NCBI GenBank assembly: GCA_015654965.1
Contig: JAATGD010000053.1
Span: 1 to 10,763 of the forward strand
Origin: Hyphomicrobiales bacterium
Lineage (GTDB): Bacteria; Pseudomonadota; Alphaproteobacteria; Rhizobiales; Rhizobiaceae
Length of the DNA: 10,763 bases
Direction of reading: 5' to 3'
How positions within the stretch are numbered: position 1 is the first letter of the stretch; each line of letters starts with the position of its first letter. Below, piece after piece: positions 1 through 5,851 of the stretch. Under the pieces are notes generated by a model. The model worked only from the letters and a program-made list of their open reading frames with translations, did not search any database and was not told the DNA's origin. The position numbers were made by a program, and so were the translations under genes.

Positions 1-219
1 AAGAGCGGGGTAAGTGAGCCAGGGATTATAGCCGTTACTCACCAGCCATTGCCCCATGGTTGCTGCCACATAAGCGCCAATTGCATACAGGCTTCCATGC
101 GCTATGTTCAGAATGCCCAGAACACCGAAAATGAGTGTGAGGCCAACGGCGACAAGGAAAAGCAGTGACGCATAGGCAATGCCGTCGAGCAATGCCAGAA
201 CGGCGAAATTAAAAGTCAT
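1..219 (-). CDS. LivH-type ABC transporter permease, N-terminal part (cut by window edge)
   Basis: The first 73 codons of an inner-membrane permease of the branched-chain amino acid/amide (HAAT) ABC family read leftwards off the window. The start ATG at 217-219 is preceded by AGGAAC. The visible part begins MTFNFAVLALLDGIAYASLL, continues as a long hydrophobic segment (about residues 6-35) and contains the family-typical block GILNIAHGSLYAIGAY, followed by a second hydrophobic stretch. LivH proteins form the translocation pore with LivM and take substrate from a periplasmic binding protein. That binding protein is encoded 95 bp upstream on the same strand, so the two are almost certainly co-transcribed; livM, livG and livF partners would lie beyond the left edge. 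The substrate cannot be read from the permease. The neighbouring catabolic genes suggest a carboxylate rather than an amino acid, which is inference. Confidence 0.9.
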   Translation of the reverse strand, partial: MTFNFAVLALLDGIAYASLLFLVAVGLTLIFGVLGILNIAHGSLYAIGAYVAATMGQWLVSNGYNPWLTYPAL

Positions 220-277
220 GGTTTTGTTCCTGCTTGCTTTTTATCCGGCACGATCCGCAATGAAACCAGATGATCGA

Positions 278-301
278 CCCCATCGATCTTCAGCGATGGG
301 G
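278..301 (-). promoter_or_regulatory. Intercistronic hairpin between binding-protein and permease genes
   Basis: CCCCATCG (278-285) and CGATGGGG (294-301) form a perfect 8-bp GC-rich stem with an 8-nt loop. It starts 58 bases past the permease start, inside the 95-bp gap after the binding-protein stop codon. No T-run follows on the transcribed strand, so it does not look like a full intrinsic terminator. In ABC operons such hairpins often stabilise the upstream binding-protein message or lower expression of the permease; that role is inferred here. Nothing else is visible in the gap. Confidence 0.45.
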
Positions 302-314
302 CCGATACCCTGAT

Positions 315-1643
315 TTATTTGTGACTGTAGCTTGTGCCGTTGATCTTGAGCTGATCCGCAGGGAAAGTTTTAATCCATTCGATGGAGTTCTCACCGACAG
401 GCGCTGTTATTCCAGCGCCATCATAGATTTCCATTTTATCTATGATTTTAAAAGGATAGGCGTCCACCTTGGCAGTTGTTCCAACAAGCTGCGCTTCGAC
501 AGCCTGACCGTCTTCGCGGATAACCAGCGGACGCCCGAAGCCCTGATATTCAAGGCCGATCATCGCTTTGGAAATCTGCTCCTTATCCGGCCATTCACCG
601 CCATTTGCGGCAATGGCTTTTGCATAAACGGCCTCCAGTGCCGCAAAAGCCTGAACCATATGGTAGACCGAGTAAATTGGATAGGAGCCGGTTTTGGCTT
701 TAAAATCCGCATTGAATTTCTGGAATTTTTCATCTTCGAGCATTTCGGGATGCAGGAAATAGTGGTCGCCACGGGCTGCGACGATGACGCCTTCCGGCAG
801 ATCGTCACCAAGACGCTCTAGTGAGGATTCAGCCAGTGCCAAAACAAATTTCGACTGGTCAAAAAGACCGCGCTGCTTGGCCTGGCGCACAAATGTGTCG
901 AGATCGCCGCCCCATGACGTCGATAGAATGACATCCGGCTTCAATGCTTGCAGGCGCGAAACTTCCGTAGAAAAATCGGCAGCTCCAAAGGCCGGGAACA
1001 GTTCCGCCACGACCTCGACATCGGGCCGCTGGGTTTTAAGGGCAGTTGAGAAAATTTCCCAGCTATCGCGGCCCCAGGCATAGTCCTGATTGACGACCGC
1101 AATCGTCTTGAAATCGGGATTGTGCTTGAGCAGATATGCGAGCGGGGCGAGAACTTCGGGCGTGGCATTGGCCTGTGTGCGGAAGACGTAATTATACTTG
1201 TCATCTTCAAGGATGCGTTGCGTACCGCAATCCCACATGAAATTGATGACTTCGAGGTCTTCCGCGAGCGGCGCTACCTTATTGCAAATCCCTGAGGAAA
1301 TGGAGCCAAACATGACATCGACGCCGACATCTTCAGCCAGACGGCGATATTCGGTCAAAAGCGTTTCCAGCCCTGCACCTTCATCGATAAAGTGCAATTT
1401 GACGGGTACGCCGTCAATGCCGCCTTTTGCATTGATCTGCTCTGCAAGCATGACGGCCGCTTCTCGTGCCGGAACCCCGAATACGGAAGCCGCACCTGAC
1501 GAATAGGTCGTAATGCCGATCTGAAGCTGTTTTGGTTTTTCAGCCGCAAATGCGGTTGTCGAAACGGCGCTTGCGGTCGCTAAAATCAGGGCTGCCGATG
1601 TAAAACGACCCGTCGCGCTGAAAAAATGTTTGAGCGTTCCCAT
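315..1643 (-). CDS. Periplasmic ABC transporter substrate-binding protein (Peripla_BP_6/LivK type)
   Basis: A 442-residue secreted binding protein delivers a small ligand to the LivH-type permease encoded next. Residues 1-33 are a signal peptide: a basic start (MGTLKHFF), a hydrophobic core and a probable cleavage at AFA|AEKP. The mature protein opens with QIGITTYSSGAASVFGVPA and has the type I periplasmic fold pattern of alternating beta/alpha segments, including the recognisable stretches EQINAKGGIDG, VVNQDYAWGRD and VILSTSWGGD. It is longer than E. coli LivK (about 370 residues), nearer the HAAT proteins for amides, aromatic acids and other carboxylates. The start is fixed by a strong GGGAGGAA ribosome site just upstream of ATG. 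The 193-bp gap to the LysR gene implies its own promoter. The ligand is unknown; linkage to CoA-ester catabolic genes suggests an organic acid such as itaconate or a relative (inference). Confidence 0.92.
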   Translation of the reverse strand: MGTLKHFFSATGRFTSAALILATASAVSTTAFAAEKPKQLQIGITTYSSGAASVFGVPAREAAVMLAEQINAKGGIDGVPVKLHFIDEGAGLETLLTEYRRLAEDVGVDVMFGSISSGICNKVAPLAEDLEVINFMWDCGTQRILEDDKYNYVFRTQANATPEVLAPLAYLLKHNPDFKTIAVVNQDYAWGRDSWEIFSTALKTQRPDVEVVAELFPAFGAADFSTEVSRLQALKPDVILSTSWGGDLDTFVRQAKQRGLFDQSKFVLALAESSLERLGDDLPEGVIVAARGDHYFLHPEMLEDEKFQKFNADFKAKTGSYPIYSVYHMVQAFAALEAVYAKAIAANGGEWPDKEQISKAMIGLEYQGFGRPLVIREDGQAVEAQLVGTTAKVDAYPFKIIDKMEIYDGAGITAPVGENSIEWIKTFPADQLKINGTSYSHK

Positions 1644-1690
1644 AATTCCTCCCAGTGCCTTCGATCCTCAATCCCTCGAAGGTTAGCCAT

Positions 1691-1719
1691 ATTGTGATGA
1701 CGAGATGGTCACGTATCAA
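1691..1719 (-). promoter_or_regulatory. Candidate sigma-70 promoter for the binding-protein/permease operon
   Basis: On the minus strand TTGATA (1714-1719; 5 of 6 to TTGACA) is separated by 17 bp from CACAAT (1691-1696; 4 of 6 to TATAAT). Transcription would start near 1684, about 40 bases before the ATG at 1643. The -10 is weak, as expected for a promoter needing an activator, and the inverted repeat at 1739-1788 lies upstream at roughly -55 to -104. An alternative weak pair, TTGGCT/TATATG, lies inside that repeat. Confidence 0.3.
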
Positions 1720-1738
1720 ATTGATTAATTCGCTTCCC

Positions 1739-1788
1739 GCCATATAAAAACGTTCTAGCTAAAGCCAAAGCGATAAACTTTATATGGC
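1739..1788. promoter_or_regulatory. Long inverted repeat upstream of the binding-protein gene (candidate operator)
   Basis: GCCATATAAA (1739-1748) and TTTATATGGC (1779-1788) are perfect 10-bp inverted arms separated by 30 bp. The right arm overlaps ATAAACTTTAT (1773-1783), a block resembling sequences in the divergent CoA-transferase/lyase region and just upstream of the LysR gene. It lies in the 193-bp gap between the LysR stop and the binding-protein start. A LysR-type activator site is the natural guess; this is inference from position and symmetry. Confidence 0.4.
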
Positions 1789-1836
1789 AAAGCTCATCGT
1801 CCGCTCTTTTTGAAAGCTCTGGATAAGGAACTGTTT

Positions 1837-2799
1837 TTAATCGCTGACTGCGTCGTCAGGAAGAATGGTTGCGCCTGCCCATTGTCCGGTTCGGGCCAGA
1901 TCCCGCAAGATTTCCCGACTGAGTGCTTCAATGGCTGCAACGGCATTTGTCATGGGCCGCTCAATGGAGTGAGCCAAATAGATAGAGCGTTGAATCTGGG
2001 GATTGGCGATTTTCCAGCAATTGAGAATGCCAGCTTCGACTTCATGCGCAATGGCATTGAAGGGCAGAATTGAATAGCCAATGCCGGAACGAACCAGTTC
2101 CTTGATATTGGAATAGGAATCCACATCGATGACCGTATTGAGCTGAAGATCAAACGAGATTGCCTGCCGCTCCAGCAACTCGCGCAAGCCATGTGCCTCG
2201 CTAGGCAATATCAATGGTAGCTGTGCGATGAGATGATAGTCGAGATCAGTTCCGGGATGAGGCAAAGCTACATCTGTTACAGGTTCCACAGGACCGAAGA
2301 AGACGAGTTCCTCCTCCAGCATGCGCACCATCGTGATGCCACGATCATCAACGTTGCGGTAAAGCACAGCAAGGTCAATACGCGCATCACGCATCCACTC
2401 CAGAACAAAGCCACTCATGGCCTCTGCTATGCGTAGCTTGATCTTTGGGTAGCGCATCCGTGCAGCTGTAATAAGCGGGACTGCCAGAATTTGGCTGATT
2501 GTGCCTGGTAGCCCCAGTCTTACTTCTCCACTCGGATCATTGTCATGACCGCGTATTTCTTCCTCAGCGATGGTCAGCTGGTCGAGAATGATACGCGCAT
2601 TTTTGAGAAGAATTTCACCGGCCTCTGTAGGAACAACGCCCTTTGGGCTTCTGGAAAGAAGCGGTGTTCCGAGATCAAATTCCATATTACGGACATGCAA
2701 AGACAAGGCAGGCTGAGCAATATGCAGCAGATTTGCGGCCCTGGAAAAGGAACCTTGCTCAGCAATAGCAACAAAATACCGAAGTTGCCTTATGTCCAT
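1837..2799 (-). CDS. LysR-type transcriptional regulator
   Basis: A 320-residue regulator of normal LysR length. Residues 1-60 are the winged helix-turn-helix (MDIRQLRYFVAIAEQGSF, then SRAANLLHIAQPALSLHVR and LGTPLLSRSPKGVVPTEAG). Residues about 90-300 are the periplasmic-binding-like effector domain (GEVRLGLPGT...). The DNA-binding half resembles the Nac-like branch with the HIAQPALS signature. The start is supported by AAGGAAAA just before the ATG. It lies 76 bp downstream of the methyltransferase stop, in line with the CoA-transferase operon, so it may be read from that operon, from its own promoter, or both. Linkage makes it the likely regulator of the divergent acyl-CoA operon and of the transporter, comparable in place to the LysR gene (PA0877, RipR) of the P. 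aeruginosa itaconate locus. The effector is unknown; a CoA-pathway substrate such as itaconate is inference. Confidence 0.93.
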   Translation of the reverse strand: MDIRQLRYFVAIAEQGSFSRAANLLHIAQPALSLHVRNMEFDLGTPLLSRSPKGVVPTEAGEILLKNARIILDQLTIAEEEIRGHDNDPSGEVRLGLPGTISQILAVPLITAARMRYPKIKLRIAEAMSGFVLEWMRDARIDLAVLYRNVDDRGITMVRMLEEELVFFGPVEPVTDVALPHPGTDLDYHLIAQLPLILPSEAHGLRELLERQAISFDLQLNTVIDVDSYSNIKELVRSGIGYSILPFNAIAHEVEAGILNCWKIANPQIQRSIYLAHSIERPMTNAVAAIEALSREILRDLARTGQWAGATILPDDAVSD

Positions 2800-2821
2800 C
2801 GCTTTTCCTTATAAAGGAGCA

Positions 2822-2832
2822 ATAAAGTATAT
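2822..2832. promoter_or_regulatory. AT-rich block upstream of the LysR gene, possible autoregulatory site
   Basis: On the minus strand the sequence reads ATATACTTTAT, starting 23 bp upstream of the LysR start codon at 2799. It differs by one base from ATAAACTTTAT in the binding-protein leader (1773-1783). A LysR protein bound this close to its own start would be expected to repress itself. The block is short and AT-rich, so chance is a real alternative. Confidence 0.2.
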
Positions 2833-2875
2833 ACCAAATGCATAGCTGGCGATTTGATTGAATGCAATATGCGGC

Positions 2876-3604
2876 CTATCGACGTTTAAGAGTCCAGCAA
2901 ATCAAAGGTTGATATAAAATGGCTCTGTTTTCGCGAACAGTGACATTATCGCGCCATGCCTTTGCCAGTTGTGCGCTATTTTTACGAATAGATTCGGACC
3001 GATGCGGGTCAACCCGTAAGAGATAGTCTGTAAAGTCTTGCAAAGACTGAAACTTATTCTCGCGATCCCAGCGTTGTAAATCAACCAGCTGTAGCGTTCC
3101 GTTGCCAATCAGCATATCGACGGCATGGACTGCGCGTGCTCTGATCTCGCTTTCGTCTTCAACAGGACGCATGGCACGAAAGAAACTTCCGGCCGCCAAT
3201 GGTTCCACCACCAGAACCAGCCCTTCAGGACGCACGGTATGGATTGCCGACAGAACAGCCTGCTGCATATGTTCAGAAGGCACATGATGAAGAGAGTTCA
3301 GGAAATAGGCGGCATCGAAACTGCCTGCCGGGAGCGGTGGTTCTTCTGCAGTTCCGGCGACGAATTTGAGATTTGGGTACAATGTGCGTGCCTGCTCAAT
3401 CGATTCAGCAGACGGATCAACGCCAGTCACGTCAAAGCCATCTGCCGAAAGCCGTGCGGCCATCTCGCCATAACCACAACCAAAATCAACGATATTTCTG
3501 GCCTGAACTTTGTGTAAAGTGCCGGCAATAATGCTGAATGTGTCGGCTTTGACAGCTCGTGCGCGTTCAATGGATGAGTTCTTATGCGGACGATCAAGGG
3601 ACAT
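2876..3604 (-). CDS. Class I SAM-dependent methyltransferase (Methyltransf_11-like)
   Basis: A 242-residue cytoplasmic methyltransferase. Motif I, which binds S-adenosylmethionine, is IVDFGCGYGEMAARL at about residues 38-52; the acidic residue at the end of beta-2 is D63 in TGVDPS. Later motifs are FDAAYFLNSLHHVPSE and VRPEGLVLVVEP (about residues 100-140), the usual post-I and motif II/III regions. The C-terminal 90 residues carry the unknown acceptor specificity. It starts 20 bp after the CoA-transferase stop, with CGGAAC upstream of ATG, so it is translated from the same message. No such gene belongs to the known itaconate loci I recall. A small carboxylate or CoA-pathway intermediate is one possible acceptor, by analogy with trans-aconitate methyltransferase, but the sequence does not closely resemble Tam and the substrate is open. 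Confidence 0.85.
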   Translation of the reverse strand: MSLDRPHKNSSIERARAVKADTFSIIAGTLHKVQARNIVDFGCGYGEMAARLSADGFDVTGVDPSAESIEQARTLYPNLKFVAGTAEEPPLPAGSFDAAYFLNSLHHVPSEHMQQAVLSAIHTVRPEGLVLVVEPLAAGSFFRAMRPVEDESEIRARAVHAVDMLIGNGTLQLVDLQRWDRENKFQSLQDFTDYLLRVDPHRSESIRKNSAQLAKAWRDNVTVRENRAILYQPLICWTLKRR

Positions 3605-3624
3605 GGATTGTTCCGTTGTTGAGC

Positions 3625-4749
3625 CTAGTTGAACTCTGACAGTATTGATCCGGTGTGCTGACCGAGCGCGGGTACGGGGCCGGGCTGAATGTCAGCGCCG
3701 TCTGTAAGAACACCTGTTGCAAGCATGCGTACCGGGCCGGTTGGTGTTTCCACTTCGATATAGCGGTTTTGCGGATGTTCTGACAGATCCTCCATTGTAG
3801 ACACGCGACCAAAGGCTATTTTTGCGTCTTTTAAACGCTGAACAAGTTCATCGCGGGAGAGTGTTCTGAAAACTGCATTGATGATCTCATTAAGAGATAT
3901 GCGATTGGCAACGCGATGAGAATTGTTGTCAAAGCGCGGGTCTTTGGCAAGCTCCGCCTGATTGAGAACTTCGGCACAGAACTGGTGCCATTCCCGTTCA
4001 TTCTGGATGGAGAATAGAACCTCCTTGCCATCGCGTCCTGCATAAGCACCATAAGGCGCGATGGTCGGATGTGTCAGGCCATTTCGCCCCAGTGTCTTCC
4101 CACCATAGACATATTGAAGATAAGGCACATTCATCCAGTCAGCGAGTGCATGGAAAAGCGAAATCGACAGATGCCGACCCCGGCCAGTTTTTCCGCGCGC
4201 GATCAGTGCCTGAAGAACCGCCTGATAGGCTGTCATTCCTGCGGCAATATCACAGACGGATACACCAACCCGTGTCATGCCATCGGGTGTGCCGGTAATG
4301 GATGAAAGCCCGCTTTCCGCCTGCACCAGAAGATCATAGGCTTTCATATATTGAAGAGGCCCTTCTTCTCCGTAGCCTGATATGGAGACGGTAATAAGTT
4401 GCGGATTGTCTTTTCTCAGTCTTTCAGGGGCAAAGCCCAGTCGATCAATTGCACCGGGCGCGAGATTTTGAATGAACACATCGGCTTTTGCGATCATGTT
4501 GGAAAGTGTCTTGCGGGCGCGTTCTTCGCGCAGGTCCAGACAAACCGATTCTTTTCCACGATTGAGCCACACGAAATAAGCGCTTTCACCGTGAACGAGG
4601 CTGTCATATCCCCGCGCGAAGTCGCCCTCAGGACGCTCAATTTTAATCACGCGTGCACCGGCTTCAGCCAGACGGGAGGATACATAAGGAGCGGCAACTG
4701 CCTGCTCTACAGATACGACGAGGAGGCCTTCCAGATCGTTGGATTTCAT
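3625..4749 (-). CDS. Class III (CaiB/BaiF) CoA-transferase, candidate itaconate CoA-transferase
   Basis: Enzymes of this family move CoA from a donor such as succinyl-CoA to a carboxylic acid through an aspartyl-CoA anhydride. The protein has the family opening (SVEQAVAAPYVSSRLAEAGA, then RVIKIERPEGDFAR), the NRGKESVCLDLR block, and the catalytic-aspartate region VGVSVCDIAAGM with D167, followed by ALIARGKTGRG. The length of 374 residues is close to the usual 380-400. The reading frame is open to an ATG at 4785, but I prefer the ATG at 4749: it begins MKSNDLEGLLVVSVEQ, where homology starts, and has AAGG eight bases upstream. First gene of the leftward operon, facing the lyase operon. In P. 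aeruginosa the itaconate CoA-transferase (PA0882) is, as I recall, also of this family and linked to the same lyase, hydratase, PrpD-like and dehydrogenase genes; itaconate is therefore the leading candidate substrate (inference). Confidence 0.9.
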   Translation of the reverse strand: MKSNDLEGLLVVSVEQAVAAPYVSSRLAEAGARVIKIERPEGDFARGYDSLVHGESAYFVWLNRGKESVCLDLREERARKTLSNMIAKADVFIQNLAPGAIDRLGFAPERLRKDNPQLITVSISGYGEEGPLQYMKAYDLLVQAESGLSSITGTPDGMTRVGVSVCDIAAGMTAYQAVLQALIARGKTGRGRHLSISLFHALADWMNVPYLQYVYGGKTLGRNGLTHPTIAPYGAYAGRDGKEVLFSIQNEREWHQFCAEVLNQAELAKDPRFDNNSHRVANRISLNEIINAVFRTLSRDELVQRLKDAKIAFGRVSTMEDLSEHPQNRYIEVETPTGPVRMLATGVLTDGADIQPGPVPALGQHTGSILSEFN

Positions 4750-4891
4750 TGAGCGAACCTTGGCTTCTGAATCACGAGTGCACAAAGCCGGTTGAGAGGC
4801 TTCAGCTTGCTCTAGAATTGGCCAAATATGCTATCACTTCAAATAACAGCTTCCTCCATCTGATATATCGGAATGTTATAATCATATATGG

Positions 4892-4930
4892 TAGTTTATA
4901 ATTTCGGTTGCGGATTGGGCAGATAAACTA
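4892..4930. promoter_or_regulatory. Inverted repeat in the divergent promoter region (candidate LysR operator)
   Basis: TAGTTTAT (4892-4899) and ATAAACTA (4923-4930) are perfect 8-bp inverted arms 23 bp apart. They lie between the divergent CoA-transferase and lyase genes, roughly -82 to -44 from the predicted lyase start site, where LysR-type activators usually bind. Next to the left arm are two short AT palindromes, GATATATC (4862-4869) and CATATATG (4883-4890), and two copies of TTATAAT (4876-4882, 4896-4902) exactly 20 bp apart. The remaining 4750-5023 gap holds no gene that I can support. Confidence 0.4.
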
Positions 4931-4937
4931 TCACGTT

Positions 4938-4967
4938 TTGCTATACAGACCCGATTAAAAATATATT
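4938..4967 (+). promoter_or_regulatory. Candidate promoter of the lyase-PrpD-dehydrogenase-hydratase operon
   Basis: TTGCTA (4938-4943; 4 of 6 to TTGACA), an 18-bp spacer, then TATATT (4962-4967; 5 of 6 to TATAAT). Transcription would start near 4974, leaving about 50 bases of leader before the preferred start at 5024. The imperfect -35 box and the inverted repeat ending 7 bp upstream fit an activator-dependent promoter. Confidence 0.35.
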
Positions 4968-5023
4968 TCCAATATAGCGCGTCGTCGCCCATGCTTTTTC
5001 GAGAATTGATCGGATCAGTATGT

Positions 5024-5851
5024 ATGCACACGATGATAGAAAGATTATCCCTCCCGCTTTTTGTGCCGGCAGACCGTCCTGAACGCTTTGGGAAGGCAAT
5101 CAGTGCGCGCCCGGATGCCGTTATCATTGACCTTGAGGATGCGGTCGCACCGGATAATAAAGCCGCGGCACGTGACGGGCTTGCGAGAGCGCTTACGCAG
5201 TTGTCTTCCGCTGTGCCTCTTATTGTGCGGATTAACGCTATCGGCACACCATGCCATGAAGGTGATCTGCGGCTTGTCGAACAGTTACCGCTCGCTGCTG
5301 TCATACTGCCGAAATCTGAAAGTGATGACGATGTAAGCCGCGTTGCCACGTATGGCAAGCATCCTGTTATCGCCCTGATAGAGAGCGCCAGAGGTATTGG
5401 AAACGTTGGGAAAATTGCAAGAACGGCGGCACGCCTCGCGTTCGGTTCTATCGATTATGCTGCGGACCTTTCAATGGGGCACACCTATCTGTCTCTGTTG
5501 CATGCACGCAGCCAAATCGTATTGGCTTCACGGCTTGCCAATATTCCCGCACCGCTCGATGGCGTGACAACGGCAATCAATGCCGAAAATATTCTTCTCG
5601 AGGATTGCGCTCATGCTGTTGAACTCGGCTTTGGCGGCAAGCTGCTCATTCACCCGGCCCAGATAGAGTTAGCACGCAAAGGTTTCAAACCTTCACAGCA
5701 AGAACTGGATTGGGCTTGTCGCATTTTGGAGGCAGCCAAAAGCGGCGATGCCGCGCTTCGCGTTGATGGTGCCATGGTTGATTCGCCGGTCATATTGCGT
5801 GCCCGGCAGATTTTTTTGCGTGCTGGTGCACCATCCAAGATTGAAAGCTGA
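5024..5851 (+). CDS. HpcH/HpaI (CitE-like) acyl-CoA lyase, candidate (S)-citramalyl-CoA lyase
   Basis: A cytoplasmic TIM-barrel lyase of the citrate lyase beta/malyl-CoA lyase family. Numbered from 5024, it shows LFVPADRPERFGKA, VIIDLEDAVAPDNK, the substrate-binding LIVRIN (R69), ILPKSE, and the Mg2+ ligands E120 in ALIESARG and D144 in AFGSIDYAADL, then KLLIHPAQ (H210). At 275 residues it has the length of stand-alone citramalyl/malyl-CoA lyases. No acyl-carrier or alpha-subunit gene of citrate lyase is nearby, arguing against true citrate lyase. The frame is open from an ATG at 4991, but that ATG has no ribosome site and lies only about 17 bases from the predicted transcription start; ATGs at 5024 (CGGA upstream) and 5033 are more likely. 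Beside a class III CoA-transferase and MaoC hydratase, cleavage of citramalyl-CoA to acetyl-CoA and pyruvate is the best inference. Confidence 0.9.
   Translation: MHTMIERLSLPLFVPADRPERFGKAISARPDAVIIDLEDAVAPDNKAAARDGLARALTQLSSAVPLIVRINAIGTPCHEGDLRLVEQLPLAAVILPKSESDDDVSRVATYGKHPVIALIESARGIGNVGKIARTAARLAFGSIDYAADLSMGHTYLSLLHARSQIVLASRLANIPAPLDGVTTAINAENILLEDCAHAVELGFGGKLLIHPAQIELARKGFKPSQQELDWACRILEAAKSGDAALRVDGAMVDSPVILRARQIFLRAGAPSKIES

Noticed and set aside
270..821. 183-codon open frame on the plus strand opposite the binding-protein gene
   Set aside because: It is entirely antisense to a convincing secreted binding protein except for a short intergenic part, and shows no recognisable domain.
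4851..4857. GGAGGAA on the minus strand upstream of the CoA-transferase, like a ribosome site
   Set aside because: Only a TTG-AAG-TGA mini-frame follows it, and no ATG start for a real gene is in range; it was not called as a leader peptide.
4876..4902. Two TATAAT hexamers as plus-strand -10 boxes
   Set aside because: Neither has a recognisable -35 at 16-18 bp; the TTGCTA/TATATT pair further downstream suits the operon better. The copies are reported as part of the operator region.
4991..5023. Extended N-terminus of the lyase from the ATG at 4991
   Set aside because: No ribosome site precedes it, the extra 11 residues do not resemble the family, and the predicted transcription start would leave only about 17 bases of leader.
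5024..5851. True citrate lyase beta subunit (CitE)
   Set aside because: No citrate lyase alpha, acyl-carrier or citX/citG-type genes are nearby; the CoA-transferase and hydratase context fits a stand-alone acyl-CoA lyase.
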